A program made the position numbers and the translations under genes. From assembly GCA_963843275.1 (NCBI GenBank), contig CAWJJM010000006.1:124001-188000 (forward strand): 64,000 bases of DNA, in the 5' to 3' direction. The notes beneath the pieces were generated by a model that was not told the DNA's origin, did no database searches, and saw only the letters and a program-made list of their open reading frames with translations. The DNA comes from CAWJJM01 sp963843275 (GTDB lineage: Bacteria > Acidobacteriota > Thermoanaerobaculia > Multivoradales > JBCCEF01). Below, in pieces: positions 8,613-16,598 of the stretch (positions within the stretch are counted from its first letter, which is position 1; every line of letters starts with the position of its first letter).

Positions 8613-10131
8613 CCCGCCCCCCGGCGCCGGCGATCCCCAGGGCCAGCGCCGCCGCCACCGTCGCCGCGGCCGGCACCCGCCACGGGGCGCGGGTGAAGGG
8701 CGACAGGTCGCGCCGCCCCGCCACCTCGGTCGCGATCACCCCGCGGGTGAAGGGGTCCAGGCCGGGCCCGCTCCCGCCCGTCCGGCGCCACCACGGCCGA
8801 GACCCCCGTGATCGCCGCCCGCACCAGCGGCCGCCGGTTCTCGGCGGCGCGGAAGCGGGCCGCCGCGTAGTGCTGCCAGGGGGCGGCGGTGTCCCCGTAC
8901 CAGGCGTCGTTGGTGATGGTGGCGAGCAGCGTGGCGCCGTCGGCCACGGTCGCCGCCACCTCGGCCGGGAACACGATCTCGTAGCAGATCGCCATCCCGA
9001 TCCGCTCGCGACCCCAGGGGAGCAGCACCAGGCGGTCGGCGGTGGCGAAGTCGCCGGCGTTGCGCGCCAGCTTGTCGACGAACGAGAAGACGCCGGCCAG
9101 CGGCACGTACTCGCCGAAGGGCACCAGGTGCCGCTTGTCGTAGCGCGTCGCCCGGCCGCCCGGACCGACGGTGAAGGCCGAGTTGTAGACGCGCTCCCCC
9201 ACCGGCTGCAGACGAGTTGAACAGCACCGTGCAGCCGCCGTCGGCGGCCAGCTCCTCGACGTCGTGGCGGAAGAAGTCGTCGCGGGCGAAGGAGTAGGGC
9301 CAGGCGGCGCTCTCCGGCCACACCACCAGCGGCCCCCGGGACGCAGGCGCGCCGCGACATCTCCAGGACCTCGCGGTAGTGGGCCTGGATGGCGGGCCAG
9401 TCGGGGTGCACCGCGTTGGGGATGTTGGGCTGCAGCACCCGCACCGGCCCCACGCCCCCGGCCGCCACGGGCGCGTCGCCGGCGCCCCAGCGCGCTCCCC
9501 AGGCGAGCACCAGCAGCGGACCGAGCAGACCCGCCAGCGCGTAGACCGGCGCCCGCCGGGCGACCGCCCGGGCGAGCCCGGTGTTGGCGAGGACGAGCAG
9601 CCCGGAGATCCCGTAGACGCCGATCCAGGCGGCCGCCGGCAGCGCCCCGGGCACCTCGACCCAGGCGTAGCCGGCGAGGTTCCACGGGAAGCCGCCGAAC
9701 AGGTAGGTCCGCAGCCACTCCAGCGCCACCCACAGGGCCGGCAGCCCGGCCAGCGCCAGCGCTCCGGCCAGCGCCCCGCGCCGCCTCCACAGGCCCGCCC
9801 CCAGGGCCGCGAAGGCGCCGTGGAACAGCGCCAGGTAGGACGCCAGCAGGCCCAGACAGACCAGCGACAGCCAGCGCGGCATCTCGCCGAAGGTGCGCAG
9901 CGTCGGGGCGATCCACGGGATCGCGACCAGCCAGGCGACGAGCCCGTGGAGGAACCCGAGCAGGAAGAGGCCGCGGCGGCGCAGCGGCGCGCCGAGCAGC
10001 AGGGGGAGCGGCGCCAGCGCCGCCCACGACGCCAGCGACCACGGCGTGCGCCCGAAGCACAGGCCCCAGGCGGCGCCGCCGGCGAGGGCGACCAGCACCC
10101 AGCCGGCGCGGGCCGGGGCGCCCGGCCTCAA
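8557..10131 (-). pseudogene. lnt: Apolipoprotein N-acyltransferase with three apparent frameshifts
   Basis: Lnt adds the third acyl chain to lipoproteins in the inner membrane. All parts are present but in three frames. Frame A gives about eight N-terminal membrane segments (GFLHGLVAWLVAIPWIAPTL, GGFPWNLAGYAW, VRVLQPNIPNAVHPDW). Frame B, from about 9340, gives VVWPESAAWPYSFARDDFF with the catalytic Glu region. Frame C, from about 9213, gives RYDKRHLVPFGEYVPLAGVF, GMAICYEIVFP (catalytic Cys region) and ITNDAWYGDTAAPWQHYAAA. After about 8770 frame A resumes with the last membrane segment. Each break looks like one extra base, and the frame is restored overall. A TTG start at 10131 has GAGG eight bases upstream, overlapping the stop of the SPOR gene. 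Either a true pseudogene or local base-calling errors. Confidence 0.8.
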
Positions 10132-10141
10132 GCCGGTGGCC

Positions 10142-10876
10142 TCACTGCGTGATCCAGGTGTCCAGGCGATAGGTGCGCCGCACCCGCGCCGCCACCTTCT
10201 CCGCCGCGGCGCGGTCGGCGAAGGGGCCCAGCCGGACCCGGAACATCGTCTGCCCCGACACCTCGACGGGGGACAGGAAGACCCGCTCGCCGCCGGCGCG
10301 CAGCCGGTCGAGGGTCTTCTGCGCCACCGCCCGGTCGCGCGTCGAGAGCACCTGGATGACCGGCCCCGCCGCCGCCGGCGCGCCGGCGGCCGGAGCGGCC
10401 GCGGCCGGCGCCTCCCGAGGCGCGGGGGCCGCCGGCTTCCGCGACGCCGGCGGCGTGGCCGGCGGCGCCTCGGCGCCGAGGGCCGGCCCCTCGCCGCCCG
10501 CCAGGTCGGGCCCCGTCGCCTCGGCGGCGGCCGCCTCCTTCCGGGCCCGCTCCCGGGCCTCGCGCCGCGCCCGCAGCGCGGCCGGATCCTCCGCCGGCGT
10601 CGGCGGCGTGCGACGGGGCGCGGCCGGCTCGGCCGCCGCCGCGTCGCCGCCCGAGTCGAGCTCGCCGCCCGAGAAGAAGGGCAGCTCCTCGACGCCGCCG
10701 TCCGCCCGCGCCTGCTGTTCGGCCGGAGCGCCCACCGCCGCCTCGACCTCGCCGCGCCCCACCCACAGGCCGGCGAAGAAGCTGCCGAGCAGGCACACCA
10801 GCAGGATGACGAACGCGACCACGACCTGCCGGTTGGTCAGTGCGATCTCGTAGTAGCTCGACTCGTGGTCGCTCAC
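10142..10876 (-). CDS. SPOR-domain membrane protein
   Basis: The 244-residue protein has a short cytoplasmic N-terminus, one membrane segment (about residues 18-40, VVVAFVILLVCLLGSFFAGL), a long Ala/Pro/Glu-rich linker, and a C-terminal SPOR domain (about 170-244: IQVLSTRDRAVAQKTLDRLR and MFRVRLGPFADRAAAEKVAA). SPOR domains bind denuded peptidoglycan at division sites, so a periplasmic role in division or envelope maintenance is likely. The GTG start has GGAGG five bases upstream. It lies 13 bases after slipin and immediately before lnt on the same strand. Confidence 0.85.
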   Translation of the reverse strand: MSDHESSYYEIALTNRQVVVAFVILLVCLLGSFFAGLWVGRGEVEAAVGAPAEQQARADGGVEELPFFSGGELDSGGDAAAAEPAAPRRTPPTPAEDPAALRARREARERARKEAAAAEATGPDLAGGEGPALGAEAPPATPPASRKPAAPAPREAPAAAAPAAGAPAAAGPVIQVLSTRDRAVAQKTLDRLRAGGERVFLSPVEVSGQTMFRVRLGPFADRAAAEKVAARVRRTYRLDTWITQ

Positions 10877-10889
10877 GGAGGCCTCCGGG

Positions 10890-11645
10890 TCAGTCGGCGC
10901 GCACGCCCAACGCGCGCAGCATCTCGATGGGGAGCGGGAAGACGATCGTCGAGTTGTGCTCGGACGAGATCTCCGACAACGTCTGCAGGTAGCGCAGCTG
11001 CAGGGTCACCGGGTTGCGCGAGATCACCTCGGCCGCCTCGGCGAGCTGCCGCGAGGCCTGGAACTCGCCCTCGGCGTGGATGATCTTGGCGCGCTTCTCG
11101 CGCTCCGCCTCGGCCTGGCGCGCCATCGCCCGCTGCATCTCGACCGGCAGGTCGACGTGCTTGACCTCGACCGCCGACACCTTGACCCCCCACGGGTCGG
11201 TCTGGTGGTCGATGATCTCCTGCAGCTGGGCGTTGAGCTTGTCGCGCTCCGACAGCAGCTCGTCGAGCTCGGCCTGGCCGAGGACCGAGCGCAGGGTGGT
11301 CTGGGCGAGCTGGCTGGTGGCGTAGAGGTAGTTCTCCACCTCGACCACCGACCTGCCCGGGTCGACGACGCGGAAGTAGACCACCGCGTTGACCTTCACC
11401 GAGACGTTGTCCCGGGTGATGATGTCCTGCGGCGGCACGTCGTGGACCACCGTCCGCAGGGAGATCTTCACCACCGTGTCGATGGGCCAGAACACGAAGA
11501 TGATGCCGGGGCCCTTCGACTCTTCGAGCAGGCGTCCCAGCCGGAAGACCACGGCGCGCTCGTACTCCTTGAGGATGCGCACCCAGCGGCTGAGCAGGAA
11601 AGCGCCGACGGCGATGAGCAGCACGACGGACGTCAGGTAAGGCAT
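10890..11645 (-). CDS. Slipin / stomatin-family SPFH (band 7) membrane protein
   Basis: The 251-residue protein has one N-terminal hydrophobic segment (about residues 3-20) followed by a band-7 domain: LKEYERAVVFRLGRL, GPGIIFVFWPIDTVVKISLR, DVPPQDIITRDNVSVKVNAV. A helical region with the usual EAEREKRAKIIHAEGEFQAS sequence comes next. Slipins form ring-like oligomers in membranes and are found next to NfeD proteins, as here. The ATG overlaps the stop of the short NfeD gene (TGATG), so the two are translationally coupled. Function in bacteria is not settled; membrane organisation or stress response is usual. Confidence 0.92.
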   Translation of the reverse strand: MPYLTSVVLLIAVGAFLLSRWVRILKEYERAVVFRLGRLLEESKGPGIIFVFWPIDTVVKISLRTVVHDVPPQDIITRDNVSVKVNAVVYFRVVDPGRSVVEVENYLYATSQLAQTTLRSVLGQAELDELLSERDKLNAQLQEIIDHQTDPWGVKVSAVEVKHVDLPVEMQRAMARQAEAEREKRAKIIHAEGEFQASRQLAEAAEVISRNPVTLQLRYLQTLSEISSEHNSTIVFPLPIEMLRALGVRAD

Positions 11646-12046
11646 CAGGGTCCCCCTTCCGCGTTCGGTTGCGGCCGGACCCGCAGGGTCAGGCCGTCCA
11701 TGTCCACCACCTCGACGGTGTCCTCCGCCGCCACCGGCTCGTCGGCCACAGCGTGCCACAGCTCGCCGCGGACGAACACCTTGCCCGCGGGGGCGAGCGG
11801 CGTGCGCGCCACCCCGCGGCAGCCGATCATCCCTTCGCGCCCGGTGGTCGGCGACCCCACCGGCTCGTGGTCGCCCAGGCGGATGGCGACCCACGCCGCC
11901 AGCGCCGCCAGCCGGTGCGCCAGCAGCCACAGCACCGCCAGCGCGAGCAGCGCCACCCCGAGCCACTCGCCCAGCCGGCGCAGCGCGGGGAGCAGCTCCT
12001 CGCGCGGCATCTCCAGGGCGGTGGCGAGGGCGGCGACCGCGGTCAC
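11645..12046 (-). CDS. Short NfeD-like protein (membrane segment plus OB-fold domain)
   Basis: The 133-residue protein has one or two hydrophobic segments in its first 60 residues (LGVALLALAVLWLLAHRLAA) and a C-terminal NfeD OB-fold (about 75-133: GCRGVARTPLAPAGKVFVRG, then WHAVADEPVAAEDTVEVVDM). The GTG start overlaps the stop of the long NfeD gene (GTGA) and its stop overlaps the slipin start, so the three form a tightly coupled set. Short NfeD proteins lack the ClpP-like protease domain and are thought to bind the SPFH partner. Confidence 0.85.
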   Translation of the reverse strand: MTAVAALATALEMPREELLPALRRLGEWLGVALLALAVLWLLAHRLAALAAWVAIRLGDHEPVGSPTTGREGMIGCRGVARTPLAPAGKVFVRGELWHAVADEPVAAEDTVEVVDMDGLTLRVRPQPNAEGGP

Positions 12047-13446
12047 CCCGCCGCCTCGCCGGCGGCCGTCCCCAGCCCCGGCGCCGCCGGCGTCGGCAGC
12101 TCCAACGGCCGCACCTCGAGCAGCATGCCCCGCACCGCGACCACCTCCACCGGCTCGCCCGCGGCCACCGGCCGGGCCGCCGTGGCGTGCCAGTACTCGC
12201 CGTGCACGAACACCTTGCCCGGGCGCCGGCCGCTGGGCGGCGCCAGCTCGGAGACCGCCCGTCCCCGCTCCCCCACCAGCCCCTCGCTGCCGGTGCGCAC
12301 CCGGCTGCGCTGGGCGCGCAGGCCGAGGCGCATGAGGCCCGCCACCACCAGGGCGGCGAGCAGCGCCACCGCCACCACCAGCTCGAGCGACACGCGCAGC
12401 GCCGGCACGGGGGTCTTGAACAGCATCAGGCCGCCGAGGGCCAGCGAGATCACGCCGGCCGCGGTGAGCATGCCGTAGCTCGTCACCTTGATCTCCGCGA
12501 TGAACAGCAGGATGGCGAGGACGATCAGCGCCACGCCGGCGTAGTTGACCGGCAGCACCGAGAGCGAGAAGAAGGCGAGGATCAGGCAGATCGCCCCCAC
12601 CACGCCCGGCAGCACCGCCCCGGGGTTCATCAGCTCGAAGTAGAGGCCGAGGAAGCCGAGCGAGAGCAGGATGTAGGCGATGTTCGGGTGGGCGAGCGTC
12701 GCCAGCACCCGGCGCCAGGGCGACATCACGACGTCGCGCACCGGCGCCCCCGCGGTGGCCAGGACGACGCTGCGGCCGTTCTTCTCCACGGTCCGGCCGT
12801 CGAGCGCCGCCAGCAGGGCGTCGAAGCCCGGCACCACCAGCTCCACCAGGTTCTGCTCGTGCGCCTCGTCGGCGGTGAACGAGCGGCTCTCCACCACCGC
12901 CTTCTCGGCGAGCTCGGCGTTGCGCCCGCGCCGGGCGGCGAGCGAGCGGATGGTGGCCGCCGAGTCCTCCTCGACCTTCTCCCCCATCTTCCCGGGGATG
13001 TCCTCGCCCTGTCCGCCCACCGGGTGGGCGGCGCCGGTGTTGGTCCCGGGGGCCATCGCCGCCACGTCCGCGGCCATCAGCAGGAAGAAGCCCGCCGACG
13101 CGGCCTGCGCCCCCGGCGGCGAGACGTAGACCACGACCGGCGTGGCCGCCCCGAGCATGGCGGTGAACATCTCCCGGGTGGAGGTGAGCAGCCCACCCGG
13201 CGTCGACAGCTCGACGACCAGCGCCTGGGCCCCCGCCGCGTCGGCGTCGTGGAGGGCGTCGACGAGGAACTCCGCGGTCACCGGCTGCAGGATCGAGTCG
13301 ATGTGCACGCGGAAGACGGGGGCCGGCCCGGACCCCGCCGCGACCTCGCCCCCGGCCACCGCGGAGAGCGTCGCCAGCAGCGTCGCCGCGACCACGGCGG
13401 ACCACCGCAAGATCTTCGCTGCTCGGAATTTAGCTCCCCTCGGCAT
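12043..13446 (-). CDS. NfeD-family membrane serine protease (ClpP-like domain, membrane segments, OB-fold)
   Basis: This is a full-length NfeD protein of 467 residues. A signal/anchor lies at the N-terminus (residues about 13-35). A ClpP/crotonase-like domain follows with LVVELSTPGGLLTSTREMF and, around the expected catalytic site, PPGAQAASAGFFLLMAADVA (Ser in ASAG; Lys downstream in KMGEKVEED). Four to five membrane segments (about 235-360) and a C-terminal OB-fold follow. The ATG at 13446 is chosen because upstream residues would overlap the promoter and are not conserved-looking. It heads the nfeD-nfeD(short)-slipin operon. Known family members cleave stomatin C-termini. Confidence 0.9.
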   Translation of the reverse strand: MPRGAKFRAAKILRWSAVVAATLLATLSAVAGGEVAAGSGPAPVFRVHIDSILQPVTAEFLVDALHDADAAGAQALVVELSTPGGLLTSTREMFTAMLGAATPVVVYVSPPGAQAASAGFFLLMAADVAAMAPGTNTGAAHPVGGQGEDIPGKMGEKVEEDSAATIRSLAARRGRNAELAEKAVVESRSFTADEAHEQNLVELVVPGFDALLAALDGRTVEKNGRSVVLATAGAPVRDVVMSPWRRVLATLAHPNIAYILLSLGFLGLYFELMNPGAVLPGVVGAICLILAFFSLSVLPVNYAGVALIVLAILLFIAEIKVTSYGMLTAAGVISLALGGLMLFKTPVPALRVSLELVVAVALLAALVVAGLMRLGLRAQRSRVRTGSEGLVGERGRAVSELAPPSGRRPGKVFVHGEYWHATAARPVAAGEPVEVVAVRGMLLEVRPLELPTPAAPGLGTAAGEAAG

Positions 13447-13459
13447 GGCGTCTCCGAAA

Positions 13460-13481
13460 AGTATATAGCGGGCGCTATACT
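13460..13481. promoter_or_regulatory. Palindromic divergent promoter/operator between nfeD and the M1 peptidase
   Basis: A near-perfect palindrome carries TATACT on both strands: 13476-13481 facing the aminopeptidase and 13465-13460 facing nfeD. The core TATAGCG-GG-CGCTATA is an exact inverted repeat, and AGTATA/TATACT flank it, offset by a TA insertion. Two back-to-back -10 elements on one dyad suggest mutually exclusive transcription or a shared repressor site. No clear -35 hexamers are seen. Confidence 0.55.
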
Positions 13482-13514
13482 CGCGCCGTTTCGCCCCGAG
13501 AGGCCCGCCCACCA

Positions 13515-15638
13515 ATGCGCTCCCGACCACTCCGCGACCGGTCCCGAGGCGGCGGCCGGTGGCTCCGGGCGGCGGCCGCCTGCCTCGCCGCCGCCGCAGC
13601 GCCGGCGGCCGCGGCGGCCGAGCTGCCGCCGCCGGTGCACCAGACCCGCCTCGTGGTCTCGTACGACGCCGCGCGGCACACCGTCCGCGGCCGCGAGCAC
13701 CTGCGCTGGCACAACACCTCCCGGGCGCCGGTGCCGGAGCTGCGCTTCCACCTCTATCTCAACGCCTTCGCCAACAACCGCTCCACCTTCCTCCGCGAGT
13801 CCGGGGTCCACCGGCGCGACCTCCGCACCGACGACCGCCGCTGGGGCTGGATCGAGGTGACCTCGGTGCGCCTCGCCGACGGCACCGAGCTCGCCGGGCG
13901 CGCCGCCTTCGTCGCCCCCGACGACGGCAACCCCGACGACCGCACCGTCGTCCGCTACCCGCTCCCCGAGCCGCTGCCGCCCGGCGGCTGGGTCGAGCTC
14001 GACCTCGAGTTCACCGCCCGCCTTCCCGACCCCTTCGCCCGTACCGGCGTGCACGGCGACTACGTCCTCGCCGGGCAGTGGTACCCGCACATCGCCGTGT
14101 TCGAGGACGCCGGCGTGCGGGGCCGCGCGACCGCCGGCTGGAACGCCCACCAGTTCCACGCCGACAGCGAGTTCTACGCCGATTTCGGCGACTACGACGT
14201 CACCCTCACCCTGCCCGCGGAGTACCGGGGCCGGATCGGAGCGACCGGCACCCGGGTGGGCGAGCCGGAGGTCGCCGACGGCACGGTGACGGTGCGCTTC
14301 GTGCAGCGCGGGGTGCACGACTTCGCCTGGGCCGCCGACCCCGATTTCCGCGTGGTGCGGGCGCGCTTCGACCCGGAGCGCGACGTCGACCCGGCCTGGC
14401 GGCGCAGCATCGCCGCCGAGCTCGGGCTGCCGGCCGCCGCGCTCCGCCTCGAGCCGGTGGACCTGACCCTGCTGCTGCAACCCGACCACGCCGGCCAGGC
14501 GGACCGCTACCTGGGGGCGGCGAAGGCGGCGCTGCGCGGCTACGGCACCCGGCTCGGCGCCTACCCGTACGGCACCCTCACGATGGTCGACCCGCCCCTC
14601 GGCGGCCTGGGCTCGGGCGGCATGGAGTACCCGACCTTCATCACCCTCGGCACCCACGCGCTGCTCGACCTGCCCCCCTTCCGCGGCGTGCTGTTCCCGG
14701 AGCTGGTCACCGTCCACGAGCTCGGTCACCAGTACTTCCAGGGGATGAGCGCCAGCAACGAGTTCGAGGAGGCCTGGCTCGACGAGGGCATCAACACCTA
14801 CTACGAGAGCGTCGTGATGACCGAGACCTACGGCCGCGACGAGGTCCGCCTGCTCGGGGTCGGCGTGCCCTACCTCGAGGCCCTGCGCGCCGGGGGGCTC
14901 GGCCGGGGGCGCCTCCGCGACCCCGTCGTCGCGCCGGCCTGGAGCTACCTCTCCCCCCGCAGCTACGTCCTCAACAGCTACGACCGGCCGGCCCTGGTGC
15001 TGCACCAGCTGCGCCGCCTGATCGGCGCCCGCGCCTTCGACCGCGGCCTGCGCGCCTTCTTCCGGGGCGCCCGCTTCCACCACCCTGCCACCGCCGACTT
15101 CGAGAGCGCCCTGAACGCGGCCGCCGGCACCGACCTGTCGTGGTTCTTCGACCAGGCGCTCCACTCGACGCGGACGCTGAGCTACGCCGTCGCCGAGCTG
15201 TCGTCGCGGCGGCTGCCGCCGGAGGAGGGGGTCGTGTGGCGGGACGGGGAGCGCCGCACCGTGGGCGGGGACGACGCGGCCGGCCCGTGGTGGCGGCGGC
15301 GCGGCGCGGGCGACGACGACCGCCCCTGGCTCTCCACGGCCGTGGTCACCCGCGAAGGCGACTTCGTCCACCCGGTCACCGTCGAGCTGCGCTTCTCCGA
15401 CGACCGCGTGGTGCGGCGGCGCTGGGACGGCCGGGCGCGCTGGGCCCGCTGGCGCTTCCGGGGCCCGGCGCGGCTGGTCTCGGCCGAGGTCGATCCCGAC
15501 GGCGTGATGGTCCTCGACGTCGATCGGCTGGACAACAGCCGCACCGAGTCGTTCGCCGCGGCGCCGGTGGCCGCCTTCCTCGCCGACCTCGGCTTCTGGA
15601 TGCAGGCGCTGCTGACCGCGGCGGGGGTGCTGGCGTGA
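13515..15638 (+). CDS. Secreted M1-family zinc metallopeptidase (aminopeptidase)
   Basis: A 707-residue protein starts with a basic, Ala-rich signal peptide (cleavage probably after AAAAAE, about residue 36). The M1 domain has HELGH at 401-405 with E424 in WLDEG, the HExxH-x18-E zinc site, and GGMEYPTF (about 372-379) in place of the GxMEN substrate motif. Asn-to-Tyr at that place is seen in a subgroup of bacterial M1 enzymes. The C-terminal part (560-707) is beta-rich and ends near a hydrophobic segment (FLADLGFWMQALLTAAGVLA), perhaps an anchor. It likely trims peptides in the periplasm. It is translationally coupled to the next membrane protein. Confidence 0.9.
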   Translation: MRSRPLRDRSRGGGRWLRAAAACLAAAAAPAAAAAELPPPVHQTRLVVSYDAARHTVRGREHLRWHNTSRAPVPELRFHLYLNAFANNRSTFLRESGVHRRDLRTDDRRWGWIEVTSVRLADGTELAGRAAFVAPDDGNPDDRTVVRYPLPEPLPPGGWVELDLEFTARLPDPFARTGVHGDYVLAGQWYPHIAVFEDAGVRGRATAGWNAHQFHADSEFYADFGDYDVTLTLPAEYRGRIGATGTRVGEPEVADGTVTVRFVQRGVHDFAWAADPDFRVVRARFDPERDVDPAWRRSIAAELGLPAAALRLEPVDLTLLLQPDHAGQADRYLGAAKAALRGYGTRLGAYPYGTLTMVDPPLGGLGSGGMEYPTFITLGTHALLDLPPFRGVLFPELVTVHELGHQYFQGMSASNEFEEAWLDEGINTYYESVVMTETYGRDEVRLLGVGVPYLEALRAGGLGRGRLRDPVVAPAWSYLSPRSYVLNSYDRPALVLHQLRRLIGARAFDRGLRAFFRGARFHHPATADFESALNAAAGTDLSWFFDQALHSTRTLSYAVAELSSRRLPPEEGVVWRDGERRTVGGDDAAGPWWRRRGAGDDDRPWLSTAVVTREGDFVHPVTVELRFSDDRVVRRRWDGRARWARWRFRGPARLVSAEVDPDGVMVLDVDRLDNSRTESFAAAPVAAFLADLGFWMQALLTAAGVLA

Positions 15639-16594
15639 GGATGGCCGGACCGCTGGCCCACGGGCTGCGCGGCGCCCGGCGGCGCGCCGGGCTGGTGCTG
15701 CTCGTCTACCTCTCCACCCTGGCGCCCGCCCTGCTGGCCCTGGCGCCGGCCGCCGGCCCGCTGGCCGCCGGCCTCGGCCACAGCCGCTTCGCCGCGCGGG
15801 CGCTGGCCGGCGACCGCTTCGGCGTCTGGGAGGATCTCGGCAACGACCCGCGGACGGCGCCCTCCTTCGCCGGCCTGCGGGCCGCGCTGCCCACGGCGCT
15901 GCTGCTGCAGATCCTCCTCGCCGCCGGCGTCGTCGAGGCCCTGCTCGGCCGCGAGCGCCGCGGCGAGCACCCCTTCCTCCTCGGCATCGGCCGCCACGGG
16001 TGGCGCTTCGCCCGCGCCTCCGTCTGGTTCGCCGGCGCCCTGGTGGTGCTGGCGGCCCTCGCCGCGGTGGCGACGCGGGCGGTGAACCAGGCCGCGGCCG
16101 CGGCCTCCGACGGGCGGCTCCAGATCGCCGGCTGGGCGTTGGTGGCGCTGGCCGTCGTCCTCGTCTTCGCGCCGCTCGAGCTCGCCCACGACCTGTCGCG
16201 GGTCGCCGCCGCCGCGCACGGCGAGGGGCGCACGCTGGTCGGCTTCGTGCGCGCTCTCGGCCACGCGCTGCGCCACCCGCTGCGCCTGGCGCCGCTGTGG
16301 ATCGTCTTCGCCCTGCCGCTGGCGGCCCTGGGGGTGGCCTACCTGGCGGGCCGCGCCGCCTGGGGCCCGTCCGGCGCCGGCGGCGTGGCCCTGCTGATCG
16401 CCGCCCAGCAGCTCGTCTTCCTCGTCGTGGCCTTCCTGCGCGTGGGCTTCTGGGGCGCCGAGATCGCCTACTACCAGGCGCTCGGCGAGCCGCACTGGTG
16501 CGGGCGCCGCCCGCCGGCGGTCGCCGCGGTGGAGGGGCCGGCGCCGGCGGCGCCCGCGGCGGAGGCTCCGGCGCTCGCCCCCGCCGTGGAGTGA
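15635..16594 (+). CDS. Polytopic membrane protein of unknown function
   Basis: The 319-residue protein has about six hydrophobic segments (first at LVLLVYLSTLAPALLALAPA, last at LLIAAQQLVFLVVAFLRVGF) and an Ala/Pro-rich hydrophilic tail. I do not recognise a named domain. The GTG at 15635 overlaps the stop of the M1 peptidase and has GGGGG eight bases upstream; an ATG at 15641 is the alternative. The coupling suggests it works with the peptidase, for example as a membrane partner. Its stop lies only four bases from that of the convergent DUF255 gene. Confidence 0.7.
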   Translation: MRMAGPLAHGLRGARRRAGLVLLVYLSTLAPALLALAPAAGPLAAGLGHSRFAARALAGDRFGVWEDLGNDPRTAPSFAGLRAALPTALLLQILLAAGVVEALLGRERRGEHPFLLGIGRHGWRFARASVWFAGALVVLAALAAVATRAVNQAAAAASDGRLQIAGWALVALAVVLVFAPLELAHDLSRVAAAAHGEGRTLVGFVRALGHALRHPLRLAPLWIVFALPLAALGVAYLAGRAAWGPSGAGGVALLIAAQQLVFLVVAFLRVGFWGAEIAYYQALGEPHWCGRRPPAVAAVEGPAPAAPAAEAPALAPAVE

Positions 16595-16598
16595 CACC

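Noticed and set aside
9264..10172. Plus-strand frames over lnt as separate genes
   Set aside because: They are Arg/Pro-rich shadow frames; all recognisable Lnt motifs are on the minus strand.
13278..15371. Long open frame antisense to the M1 aminopeptidase (697 codons)
   Set aside because: It is a shadow of the GC-rich codon pattern; its translation is His/Gly/Val-rich and low in complexity, while the plus frame has a full HExxH-x18-E peptidase.
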